Below, piece after piece: positions 47,034-55,741 of a stretch of DNA of 64,000 nt. Each line of letters opens with the position of its first letter. Position 1 is the stretch's first letter. Position numbers and translations under genes: made by a program. Below the pieces are notes generated by a model. It saw only the letters and a program-made list of their open reading frames with translations, was not told where the DNA came from and did no database searches. Location: assembly GCA_019357535.2 (NCBI GenBank), contig CP079955.1, forward strand, positions 620,001 to 684,000. The letters are read 5' to 3'. The DNA comes from Macrococcus sp. 19Msa1099 (GTDB lineage: Bacteria > Bacillota > Bacilli > Staphylococcales > Staphylococcaceae).

Positions 47034-47998
47034 ACTGGTGATGTGAGCTGTTTCACTTTACGATGGCTGAAGAAGTAGACGAGAAAGACCGTCGTGAGCA
47101 CCATAAACGTCAATATAGAGAAAATATGGTCATTAAAGTAGTGGTTGAGGTTCTTCGCACGGAAGATACCGACGAATAATCCGTGCAGTAAATAGATGAA
47201 CATCGTCCTCGAACCGATATAAGTCAATCTGAGCTCTCTGTTCGGCACAATATTCAAGAAACTTACCGTACTGATCAATATGATCACGTACACTGCTGCG
47301 CGTTTAAGGCCACTATATATATCTGGTGTATGTGTTTCCAGTGATGCATAAGGTTTACTACCGAACAGCCAGCTGAAATCAATCTTAAAACACATATAGA
47401 AGATAAAGACAAAAAGCAATGTAATTATGGAGAATAACACATAGCGCTTATCTCTGACATGTTTAAAGTGTTCAGGCTGAGCATAATAACCGATAAGAAA
47501 TAACGGCAGGAATACAAGCGTTCTGGACAGGCTTAACGTGTTGTTGATAAAGTCAAAGTAACCTGCTGCGATACCAATGAAGAACGTTACAGGCAGCACA
47601 ATCTGAGGCTTAATGTCTTTAATAAAGAACAATATCAGCTGCCATGAAAATAAGCTCATCAAGAACCACATCGCCCATTGTGGATCGAAGGGATTTAATT
47701 TAATCGTCGACACATCATCGATGACATAATAATAAACAGCATAGAAAGTCTGAAAGATGATGTAAGGGACCAGCAGTTTCTTTGTGACCTTCTTAATATA
47801 GCCAGGTTTATGAATACCTTTAGCAAAGTAACCGGAAATGAGAACGAATGCAGGCATATGAAAGCTATAGATAAACATATAAAGTGCATATAAGAACGGA
47901 CTCTCATCAATGTATGAACGTAATAAATGACCAAATACAACGAGGATGATGAGGTAAAGCCGCGCATTATCGAAATAGAACTCTCTTTGTTTTGTCAT
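47015..47998 (-). CDS. Acyltransferase 3 family membrane protein
   Basis: 327 aa with about ten helices. The N-terminus YFDNARLYLIILVVFGHLLRS carries the conserved Arg/His of Acyl_transf_3 proteins (fucose-4-O-acetylase-like). It would transfer an acyl group to a surface polymer or lipid; the target is unknown. AGGAGTAAAC precedes the ATG. A TATAAT-like minus-10 lies upstream in the atl-side gap. Confidence 0.75.
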   Translation of the reverse strand: MTKQREFYFDNARLYLIILVVFGHLLRSYIDESPFLYALYMFIYSFHMPAFVLISGYFAKGIHKPGYIKKVTKKLLVPYIIFQTFYAVYYYVIDDVSTIKLNPFDPQWAMWFLMSLFSWQLILFFIKDIKPQIVLPVTFFIGIAAGYFDFINNTLSLSRTLVFLPLFLIGYYAQPEHFKHVRDKRYVLFSIITLLFVFIFYMCFKIDFSWLFGSKPYASLETHTPDIYSGLKRAAVYVIILISTVSFLNIVPNRELRLTYIGSRTMFIYLLHGLFVGIFRAKNLNHYFNDHIFSILTFMVLTTVFLVYFFSHRKVKQLTSPVIELKK

Positions 47999-48121
47999 GG
48001 TTTACTCCTTTCAAATGATATAGTTTGCAACGATATCTTATATTGGAATAGATTATACATTTCGTTTCTAACCAATAACTACTATAGCCGTTATTCGTTC
48101 CTTTTAATCATTAAATTGCAG

Positions 48122-48156
48122 GACCACAAGAATTGCGTATTCTTGCTGTTCTTTTT
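48122..48156 (+). terminator. Possible terminator-like hairpin
   Basis: ACAAGAAT and ATTCTTG(T) form a short hairpin followed by CTTTTT, plus strand, in the 250-bp gap between the acyltransferase and atl. No plus-strand gene upstream is known; it may mark a short RNA or be spurious. Confidence 0.3.
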
Positions 48157-48184
48157 ACTGTGCGATAAAGGAATACAGCATAAA

Positions 48185-48220
48185 ACCCGAATGATACAGA
48201 AAACACTGTATCATTCGGGT
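48185..48220 (-). terminator. Terminator of atl
   Basis: ACCCGAATGATACAG (48185-48199) pairs with CTGTATCATTCGGGT (48206-48220). Confidence 0.85.
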
Positions 48221-48248
48221 CTTGGATTGTTACTATTAAGCTTGAAGA

Positions 48249-51200
48249 TTAGTATTCATGGATGACATAGTTCACTGCATCTAAACCTAATGTCTTGTAC
48301 ATGCTAGCGATAATCGCTGCATTCTTCGCTGCCCAGTTAATATCAGTTGCATATTGATGGGTTGCAGGATTTGCTGGATTCCACCTCATCTGATGTAATG
48401 TACGCTGACCATGATCGATATAAGCACTTCTGACATACTTTGCACCGCCGACAATCGCTTTAGACGGATTATCCCATCCTTGTGCTTTAGCATATTTAAT
48501 GCCGCCGACTTCTGGGTTGTTATCATCAGCCTTTGCACCGTACATATTAAAGTACTTCGTGCCTTTTGAAGTAGTCGCAGTATTCGTGCTGTTGATACTA
48601 AGTCCATTTGCTAGCCTGCTTGAACCATGACCCGTCTCTAATATCGCATGGGCAATCAGGTAGACTTCATTGATGTTGAATTGCTGTGCTGCTTTAGCGA
48701 ATGCTCGGCCTTGTCCGGCAAGTGCACCTTTACCGACAAGCAGCTTGTCTAATGTCTTTGCGTTGATGCCTTCTGACTTACCAAGGTCCAGGAACTGATA
48801 TTTCATTACAGGGTCTGTTAGTTTATCTTGCGTACGCATTGCCTTTGTAACTTCAGCAGCTGTAGCGTTGCGTACATTGTATGCGCTCTTAGACGTACTA
48901 AACACAACTTTAGGTGCGCTGCCTGCATGAACTTTAGCAAGGTTCATCTGCTTTTTGACTGCAGCAGATAATGTTGTCGGTGATTTCAGCTTCGTAATGT
49001 TCTGCGTGAATAAGTCACTGGATGATACATAACCGATCTTGTTGTTATTATAGATAACCTTATGCCATAACGTACGGCCGACTTTATCCGTGCGAATCAC
49101 TTGCAGTGTACCCCCTTTAACAGCAGACAGTTTATCGGTACGCTGTTTGTTCGCACCACTTGGAATATTATAGATATAGCTGGTCGGTTTCTTCACTGTA
49201 TGTGCGGACTTTGTCCAGCTGACCGTAGCGGTCGGTACCGTCTTGATAAACTTGCTGCTGATCCATCCAAGTACCTTATTATTGTCTGCTACCTTATAGT
49301 ACGGTTCGTTGTTGCGTTTCGCAGTTTCGTTTACATAGACTTGAGTATCAACAAGCTTTGTAACAGGTTTGATTGTTTTGAGATCTTTATAGATCAGCAC
49401 TTGTTTCGGTGCTGTACGACCAATCAGTTTCACCGGTTTAGACTTTGTGATGACAGGGGTTCTGTCTACTGAAATTTCATGCTGTTTCAGCCAGCCACTA
49501 ATATTATTTAATGTACCATAAACATAGACAGACTGATTTACCGTCATTTTCTTAGAAGGTGTAAATGATTTGCCGATGAAGGGTTTCAACTGCTTTACAA
49601 CTTGTTTTATCGTACCATCTGGCATGCTGTATAACGAAGTTGCTTTGCTGTTTACTTTATATTTACCATTCATCTTAACTTCTGAAGAACGGCTTGAGAC
49701 TACAGCATCACTTGCTTTCACCCAGCCACGCGGGATCTTTAGCTCATCTGTTAATGCATAGTAGGTTGCTCCGTTATACGTTGCTTTCTTATTCACATAA
49801 TACGTACGGTTCGCCTTATCTGATGCATTAACACCTGACTTCTGATCAACTGAGGCGTAGATCTTAGAAGTTGGAAGTTTAACTTTAGCAACCATCTGAG
49901 CTGCAGACACCTTGATCGGCTGTGGTGCAGGCTTAACAACCGGTTTAGGGGCGTTCAGTGTCAGTTCGTTAAAGTTAATCCATCCTGTTAAATTGTTCAC
50001 CGTACCGAAGTAGTAGTTCGTCTTTCCGACAGTGACTTTCTTTGTAGGTGTAAACTTCTTGCCGACATGTGATTTTAAGTTTGTAACAATTTGACTCGCT
50101 GTACCCCAAGGCGTCTTGTAGAGACTCGTTGCTTGGTTGTTAACGTTAAAGTTGCCCGTAACCGCCGTTTCAGCACTGCGATTCACTGCAGTCGTATCAT
50201 TTGCTTTTACCCAGCCACGTGGCGTTTTCGTTTCGTCTGTAAGCGCATAGTACGTATTGCCGTTTAATGTCGCTTTCTTATTCACATAGTAAGTGTTGCC
50301 GGCCTTTTGACCCGCACTCACACCCGTTGCACTGTCAACAGAAGCATAGACTTTCGCCTTCGTGCTGTTGACGCGCGCCATCATCTGAGCGCTTGAAGTT
50401 GTTACTGTGCCCTTAACCGTCTCAGCCGGCTTTGGTGGCGTCGGTTGCACTGTAACTGGAGGCGTAGGTTTCGTACCATTTAACTTATAGTTATATTTCT
50501 CCTGTACAAGACTATAGAACTCATTAAAGGTATAATTGTTTTCAGCAAACCAGCCAACGGGATCTGAGTGATCTGTACCGCCGAGATAGTTTGAAACGGC
50601 CTGGTGTGACCATACGGTACCTTTACCGTCGTTATGTGCATTATCAACCGGTAACTTATAGTAGATGAGATTCGTCGCCAAGTAATCTGCTAAGTTATTA
50701 ACAGACTTACTGAAACGATCTTTCCCGTATACACGCACGAGCTCAACATTAATATTACGCGAATTCGATACACCGCCAGCTCCCCATGATAAGTAATCTG
50801 TATTCGCTGTCTCGATAATGTTATTATCATCAACGAAAGCGTGAACAAATGCGTTGTTAATATTACGCGACATATATGAAATCTCGCCTTCAATCGTTGA
50901 ATTCGGATTGGCGGTTTCATGAGCGACGATTCCTTCAGGCTTCGCAACACCATTACGATAGGCAATCTGTGGTGCATCCTTGAAATAACGTGTTTCATAT
51001 TGAGGAACTTGATAATTATTATATTTGATATATTCATTTACTGACATGTTTGAAGGACTTTGAGCCTTTAACGTTCTGACATTTGATTTATTGGTTAAAG
51101 TACGTGCCTTGATGGACTTTGGTGCTTGCGCCTGTATGTTACTTTGTGTTGCTGAAGTCTTAAGTGTTGAAGCAGCCGTCTTAGGCGCTGTCGACTGTTT

Positions 51201-51854
51201 AGTAGTATTCACAGATTTTAGAGCAGGTGCAGCAGTCTTATTGGCTGTAGCAGCCGTTTGAGGTGCAGTCGATTGCGTCGTAGCGTTCACAGATTTTAAA
51301 GCGGGTGCAGCAGTCTTATTGGCTGTAGCAGTCGTTTGAGGTGCAGTCGACTGCGTCGTAGCGTTCACAGATTTTAGAGCGGGTGCTGCCTGCTCTACAG
51401 TCGGTGTCGTGGGTGTAACTGAAGTATTCACCTTAGCAACGGTCGCTCTTTGTTTCTCAGCTGTCGTATCTGCTTGAACAGCAGGTGCTTTATCTGCAGA
51501 TGAAGGTGACGGAGTGGCAGTCGTCTTAGGCGCCGTTGTAGACGAAGGCGTTGTCGCAGTCGATTTAGATGTTGAAGTTGTCGCAGCTTTACCTGCTTGA
51601 GACAAGCTGTATTGAGATTTTACATCTACAGTCGCCGTCTGAGTCTTCACTGGAACAGCTTGTGCTGGTGTTGGCTGCTGTGCAGGCGATGTCGCAGTCT
51701 CTTGTACAGTCTTTGTTGCTGTTGTAGGTGTGATATCAGTCTGTGTTTTTTCAGGTGTCACTTGTGTTTGTTCAGCTGCATGCGCCACCGTTGTTCCTCC
51801 AGCAAGCATCATTAACAGTGCAGCAGGTGTTTTGTAGTAAAATTTATTATCCAT
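48249..51854 (-). CDS. atl: Bifunctional autolysin Atl (amidase and glucosaminidase)
   Basis: 1201 aa, the major wall hydrolase for daughter-cell separation. Order: signal peptide ending about AHA (residue 27); a low-complexity Thr/Pro/Ala propeptide to about 270 with repeats of 26 residues; an amidase_2 domain (about 285-440; HETANPNS, WSHQAVSNYLGGTDHSDP); GW/SH3 repeats (about 480-960; GWVKASD, GWINFNELT); and a C-terminal glucosaminidase (about 1000-1201; HAILETGHGSSRLANG). The mature enzyme is normally cut between the two halves. A strong terminator follows. Confidence 0.95.
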   Translation of the reverse strand: MDNKFYYKTPAALLMMLAGGTTVAHAAEQTQVTPEKTQTDITPTTATKTVQETATSPAQQPTPAQAVPVKTQTATVDVKSQYSLSQAGKAATTSTSKSTATTPSSTTAPKTTATPSPSSADKAPAVQADTTAEKQRATVAKVNTSVTPTTPTVEQAAPALKSVNATTQSTAPQTTATANKTAAPALKSVNATTQSTAPQTAATANKTAAPALKSVNTTKQSTAPKTAASTLKTSATQSNIQAQAPKSIKARTLTNKSNVRTLKAQSPSNMSVNEYIKYNNYQVPQYETRYFKDAPQIAYRNGVAKPEGIVAHETANPNSTIEGEISYMSRNINNAFVHAFVDDNNIIETANTDYLSWGAGGVSNSRNINVELVRVYGKDRFSKSVNNLADYLATNLIYYKLPVDNAHNDGKGTVWSHQAVSNYLGGTDHSDPVGWFAENNYTFNEFYSLVQEKYNYKLNGTKPTPPVTVQPTPPKPAETVKGTVTTSSAQMMARVNSTKAKVYASVDSATGVSAGQKAGNTYYVNKKATLNGNTYYALTDETKTPRGWVKANDTTAVNRSAETAVTGNFNVNNQATSLYKTPWGTASQIVTNLKSHVGKKFTPTKKVTVGKTNYYFGTVNNLTGWINFNELTLNAPKPVVKPAPQPIKVSAAQMVAKVKLPTSKIYASVDQKSGVNASDKANRTYYVNKKATYNGATYYALTDELKIPRGWVKASDAVVSSRSSEVKMNGKYKVNSKATSLYSMPDGTIKQVVKQLKPFIGKSFTPSKKMTVNQSVYVYGTLNNISGWLKQHEISVDRTPVITKSKPVKLIGRTAPKQVLIYKDLKTIKPVTKLVDTQVYVNETAKRNNEPYYKVADNNKVLGWISSKFIKTVPTATVSWTKSAHTVKKPTSYIYNIPSGANKQRTDKLSAVKGGTLQVIRTDKVGRTLWHKVIYNNNKIGYVSSSDLFTQNITKLKSPTTLSAAVKKQMNLAKVHAGSAPKVVFSTSKSAYNVRNATAAEVTKAMRTQDKLTDPVMKYQFLDLGKSEGINAKTLDKLLVGKGALAGQGRAFAKAAQQFNINEVYLIAHAILETGHGSSRLANGLSINSTNTATTSKGTKYFNMYGAKADDNNPEVGGIKYAKAQGWDNPSKAIVGGAKYVRSAYIDHGQRTLHQMRWNPANPATHQYATDINWAAKNAAIIASMYKTLGLDAVNYVIHEY
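51178..51385 (-). repeat. 78-bp in-frame repeats in the Atl propeptide
   Basis: Two complete units (51208-51285, 51286-51363) and partial units at both sides. 78 bp is exactly 26 codons; the units encode APALKSVNATTQSTAPQTAA-type blocks. Copies differ only slightly in third positions. Confidence 0.85.
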
Positions 51855-52068
51855 GTAAGTTTCCTTTCTAATATGAACTTATTAACAATGTAATTATATA
51901 CTGTCAGAAAATTTTAGTATATAAGCTTAATGATTTGTAATAATCCCTTAACATTTGCAACACCAATCTTGATGATACGGCCCTGGTCATTATCACTATA
52001 TATATCGAGTAAAGAACTAAAGTTGAGCATAATAAAAAGGACTTATACTGTGTATAAGTCCTAATCGT

Positions 52069-52539
52069 CTAAAGCGCTTCTAATCTGATGATTGCTGTGT
52101 ATTGCCAGAAGAGCTTCATTGTATTAATATTCCAGTGATTCATACCCATCGCAAAGCCGGAAGGTTTGAAGATCTGAACGTCAGAAACTTCAAGCGCAGC
52201 TGCGATTAAATACTGATAATGCACATCAATTGATTTAAAGTTCTCACTTAAGTGTCCGTCATCAAATACGAAATCCAGTGGCACATCATAATCGAATATA
52301 TTAAGCTGCTCAAAGATTTCAGGAATTCCTACAATATAGCAGGCGCCATCCATGAGCGGATTTTCGCTGGCATCTCCATAATAGATGAGTAATGCTTCAT
52401 AGTTCTGACGGTGATAATCGTTCACGTAAAAGAAATCTTTACGCAAATTCTCTCTGTCTTTGTTCTCGATCATGATTGTTTCTAATCGATCAAAAACTTT
52501 ATCAATATGCTGATACTTCTCATAAGTTTTGCGTGTCAT
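52069..52539 (-). CDS. DUF2538-like protein
   Basis: 156 aa, cytoplasmic, no signal. The pattern DFFYVNDYHRQNYEALLIYYGDA and the C-terminal MNHWNINTMKLFWQY fit the staphylococcal DUF2538 family of unknown function (from memory, moderate). GGAGGCC precedes the ATG. It lies 11 bp downstream of the LCP gene and is probably co-transcribed with it. Confidence 0.7.
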   Translation of the reverse strand: MTRKTYEKYQHIDKVFDRLETIMIENKDRENLRKDFFYVNDYHRQNYEALLIYYGDASENPLMDGACYIVGIPEIFEQLNIFDYDVPLDFVFDDGHLSENFKSIDVHYQYLIAAALEVSDVQIFKPSGFAMGMNHWNINTMKLFWQYTAIIRLEAL

Positions 52540-52550
52540 AGGGGCCTCCT

Positions 52551-53843
52551 TTAATAAATACTCGTATCTATCGGTTCTTCTATAGTTGCTTCACTATTAA
52601 GATTGTTTTCTGGCACTACAGTTTCTGTAGTGTTATCTAGCTCCGGTGAAGGAGATTCGCTGCTGTCTGTAGTATCATCAAACTCTGGTGAAGGGGCTTC
52701 ACTGCTGTCTATAGTATCATCAAGCTCCGGTGAAGGAGATTCACTGCTGTTTGTAGTATCATCAAACTCTGGTGAAGGGGATTCGCTGCTGTCGTTAGTA
52801 TTTTCATAAGCATCTCGAACTTCTTCTCTGTCCAGCTCCATCAAAGGAATGAGATCATTATAAAGCGTACGTACCTGGTAGTCCAGCAGGTCATCTTCTT
52901 CAGTCATCTTAAGCTCAAGATCTTCATGCAGTAGTTTAGAAATATCATAGACGTCTTCCATTACTGGATTATAATAATAAACACCGTTATACATATAATC
53001 CGTGCCTTGCAGCTGACGTTGTGTGAACTTTACATCATTTGAAGCATAATACTGTGCCATCGCACTGATATCATTAAACGTTAAGTTATGCTTTGCATTG
53101 TTACCAAGAATCTCTATCAGATCGTCCAGCTTGCTGATTGAACCTGAATCTTTCGCTTTCTTAGCCAGTGCAACAATCATCTCCATCTGACGTTTACCAC
53201 GCCCAAGATCGGTGTCTACACTTCTGCTTCTGGCAAGGGCTAAAGCTTCATTACCATTTAGAAGCCGGCGACCTTTCTCTATCTTAATTCTGCCTTTGTC
53301 ATTCTTCGTCGGTTCGTCGATATCAAACGGCACATCGAACGTAATACCGCCAAGTTCATCCACAATGTCAACGAACGCCTGCATGTTCACTCTTACATAG
53401 TAATCTACTGGTACATTGAACTTCTGCTCCACAGCATGTGCTGAACTTTTAGGACCACCTTCAGCGTGCGCATGCGTAATCTTATCATACATCTTAACAG
53501 ATGGAATGTAACTTAGTGTATCACGCGGTATACCAATCAGGCGGACTTGTTTGTCATCACGGTTAAATGTCGCGAGAATCATAGAGTCAGTACGTGCCTC
53601 ACTTATCTTCTGACCATTGTCGCGGCGCTCAGGACTGTCATCGATACCGAGGAACAGGATAGAGAAATTATCTACGGAAGGATTAACGGTATTATCACGC
53701 AGTTGAGACTTTTCGTATGCTTTATTATAGGATGTATCGATTGCCGTTTTTGTTGAATGATATAGATAAGCACCATAAGCGACAGGGACTGCAATCAGGC
53801 TGAGTGACAATAGTATAAGCATCCATTTAAATATTCTATTCAT
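52551..53843 (-). CDS. LytR-CpsA-Psr (LCP) family wall-polymer ligase
   Basis: 430 aa from ATG 53843 behind AGGAAGTG; the upstream in-frame ATG 53864 lacks a site. A membrane helix (ILLSLSLIAVPVAYGAYLYH), then the LCP domain (about 55-250; FLGIDDSPERRDNG, GIPRDTLSYIP, and the Arg-rich RKAREL-type LARSRSVDTDLGRGKRQ). It would ligate teichoic acid to peptidoglycan. The C-terminus carries four 14-residue acidic Ser/Pro repeats, unusual for LCP. The gene is divergent from the teichoic acid operon. Confidence 0.9.
   Translation of the reverse strand: MNRIFKWMLILLSLSLIAVPVAYGAYLYHSTKTAIDTSYNKAYEKSQLRDNTVNPSVDNFSILFLGIDDSPERRDNGQKISEARTDSMILATFNRDDKQVRLIGIPRDTLSYIPSVKMYDKITHAHAEGGPKSSAHAVEQKFNVPVDYYVRVNMQAFVDIVDELGGITFDVPFDIDEPTKNDKGRIKIEKGRRLLNGNEALALARSRSVDTDLGRGKRQMEMIVALAKKAKDSGSISKLDDLIEILGNNAKHNLTFNDISAMAQYYASNDVKFTQRQLQGTDYMYNGVYYYNPVMEDVYDISKLLHEDLELKMTEEDDLLDYQVRTLYNDLIPLMELDREEVRDAYENTNDSSESPSPEFDDTTNSSESPSPELDDTIDSSEAPSPEFDDTTDSSESPSPELDNTTETVVPENNLNSEATIEEPIDTSIY
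52641..52808 (-). repeat. Four 42-bp in-frame repeats in the LCP tail
   Basis: Period 42 bp (copies start near 52641, 52683, 52725, 52767). They encode SSESPSPEFDDTT-type units alternating Phe and Leu. The reading frame is intact in all copies. Confidence 0.88.
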
Positions 53844-54019
53844 TGTTACACTTCCTATTTTCAAATTAATAAACTATTTAATTATAAAGGGTAAAATGAT
53901 AAATTACAATTTTTATATATTCAGAATTAAATAGATATCAATATAGTTTTAAAAAGATAGATATATTAAAAAGAATAAAGTAAGACAATATTCCATGATT
54001 AATAAATTTGATTAAAAGA

Positions 54020-54048
54020 TTGTAAAAATCGTTAATTTAATGTAAATT
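54020..54048 (+). promoter_or_regulatory. Likely promoter of tagA
   Basis: TTGTAA (54020-54025), 17 nt, TAAATT (54043-54048). It contains the palindrome TTAATTTA-ATG-TAAATTAA (54032-54050). Confidence 0.45.
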
Positions 54049-54084
54049 AAACACGTATGATTATGTGATGAAAGTAGGAATGCT

Positions 54085-54852
54085 ATGAATCATAATACGA
54101 ATGAGAAGGTCAATGTAATAGGGACGTATTTTGATAATTTAAGCATGATGGAAGTAACAGAGAGTGTAGTTAGTTTTATGGAAAATTATACTGATAGAAA
54201 TTTGTTTATAGTTACTGCTAATCCAGAAATTGTATATTATGCTAAGAAAAATACTGGATATATGAATAAGTTAAAAACTGCAGATCTCATTGTCCCAGAT
54301 GGTATCGGTATCGTTAAAGCTTCAAAAAAACTTGGAACAGAACTGAAAGAAAGGGTTCCTGGGATAGAGTTAATGGAAAATATATTAATTGAAGCAAATA
54401 AATTACATAAAAGAGTGTTCTTGTTAGGGGCCAGTAAAGAAACTGTCAAACTTTGCGAAGCTAATTTGAAAGAGTTGTATCCTAATATAAAGTTTAAATC
54501 TAAACATGGATATAAAGATATTACTGATTATAAGAGGTTAGAACAAGTAAAAAAATTTGAACCGGACATCGTCTTTGTAGCAATGGGATATCCTAAACAA
54601 GAAGACTGGATTTTTTATAATCAGCCCCATTTTAAGAATACTGTATTTATGGGAGTGGGAGGATCGTTTGATGTTTTTAGTGGAAAAGTCAAAAGAGCTC
54701 CACTTATATTTATAAAAATGAATTTAGAGTGGCTTTATAGATTGCTTACAGATTTTAAAAGAATTAAAAGAATAACAATAATCCCTTTATTTCTTTTAGA
54801 AATATACAAACAGAAGAAAAAACCATTTAATTATGAAGAGGAATTATGGTGA
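54085..54852 (+). CDS. tagA: N-acetylmannosaminyltransferase TagA/TarA
   Basis: 255 aa WecG/TagA family. It transfers ManNAc to undecaprenyl-PP-GlcNAc, the second step of the wall teichoic acid linkage unit. The family patterns are NPEIVYYAKK, DLIVPDGIGIVKASK, ERVPGIELME and FVAMGYPKQEDWI with MGVGGSFDVFSGKVKRAP. Its partner TagO is not in the window. Followed by tagG after about 70 bp. Confidence 0.95.
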   Translation: MNHNTNEKVNVIGTYFDNLSMMEVTESVVSFMENYTDRNLFIVTANPEIVYYAKKNTGYMNKLKTADLIVPDGIGIVKASKKLGTELKERVPGIELMENILIEANKLHKRVFLLGASKETVKLCEANLKELYPNIKFKSKHGYKDITDYKRLEQVKKFEPDIVFVAMGYPKQEDWIFYNQPHFKNTVFMGVGGSFDVFSGKVKRAPLIFIKMNLEWLYRLLTDFKRIKRITIIPLFLLEIYKQKKKPFNYEEELW

Positions 54853-54921
54853 TACAATTTTTTGATTGGAAATATGGTAAACTTATTAAATAATGAATTT
54901 CAAAGTAAAGAGGGAATATAA

Positions 54922-55731
54922 TTGAAAGATCTAATTGGTATTATAAAAGAACAAATAGCCTCATTTATAATGGTTCAAAGGTTAGCAATTTATCAAATTA
55001 GGATTGATAATACAGGTAACTACTTAGGATCACTTTGGGAAATATTAAATCCAGCAATCCAGATCTTTATTTATTGGTTTGTATTTGGACAAGGTATCGC
55101 AGGAGGAAGAGAAGTAGATGGTATGGCATTTTTACCATACCTGCTAGTAGGCATTAGTATGTGGTTTTTCATGAACCAAGGTATATTAGAAGGTACAAAG
55201 GCAATTGTTAATAAAATTAACATGGTAGCTAAAATGAATTTCCCGCTTTCTGCTCTACCGTCTTATGTTTTGACTGCAAAATTTTACGCACATATTATTC
55301 TACTATTTTTAGTGATAATTGTAATAAATTTCTATGGTTTCCATCCAACTTGGTCCTATCTTCAGATACCAATTATGATGTTTTCTGGGTATATGTTTGT
55401 ATTTGCAGCAACTTTATTGTTTTCAACTTTAGCTGTGTTAATACAAGATATCCACATGATTGTTCAATCTCTCATGAGGATAATGTTTTACCTTTCTCCA
55501 ATTTTATGGGATCCTAAAAGATTTTTACCAGAATCACTACAAATATTATTAAAACTTAATCCTATTCATTATATTGCTGATTTCTATCGAGCAGCCTTGC
55601 TGAAAGACGAATGGTTTATTATAACGCATTGGGAGTATACATTATATTTCTGGTTTGTTGTATTAGTTTTATTATACTTAGGTTCGAAAGCACACATGAA
55701 GTTTAGAAACCAATTTTTGGATTATTTATAA
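54922..55731 (+). CDS. tagG: Teichoic acid export permease TagG
   Basis: 269 aa ABC-2 permease with six helices. It moves completed teichoic acid across the membrane with TagH. TTG start at 54922 behind AGAGGGA, 6 nt spacing. The sequence pattern FRFLIKRD-like NTGNYLGSLWEILNPAIQIFIYWFVFGQGI is typical. TagH (59292-60095) is separated by two genes, unusual for this pair. Confidence 0.93.
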   Translation: MKDLIGIIKEQIASFIMVQRLAIYQIRIDNTGNYLGSLWEILNPAIQIFIYWFVFGQGIAGGREVDGMAFLPYLLVGISMWFFMNQGILEGTKAIVNKINMVAKMNFPLSALPSYVLTAKFYAHIILLFLVIIVINFYGFHPTWSYLQIPIMMFSGYMFVFAATLLFSTLAVLIQDIHMIVQSLMRIMFYLSPILWDPKRFLPESLQILLKLNPIHYIADFYRAALLKDEWFIITHWEYTLYFWFVVLVLLYLGSKAHMKFRNQFLDYL

Positions 55732-55741
55732 GGAGTATATA

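Noticed and set aside
49101-49472. 123-codon plus-strand open frame inside atl
   Set aside because: It is Cys/Phe/Arg-rich, antisense to conserved GW repeats and lacks any ribosome site.
51178-51385. CRISPR-like array
   Set aside because: The units are contiguous, in frame with atl and have no spacers.
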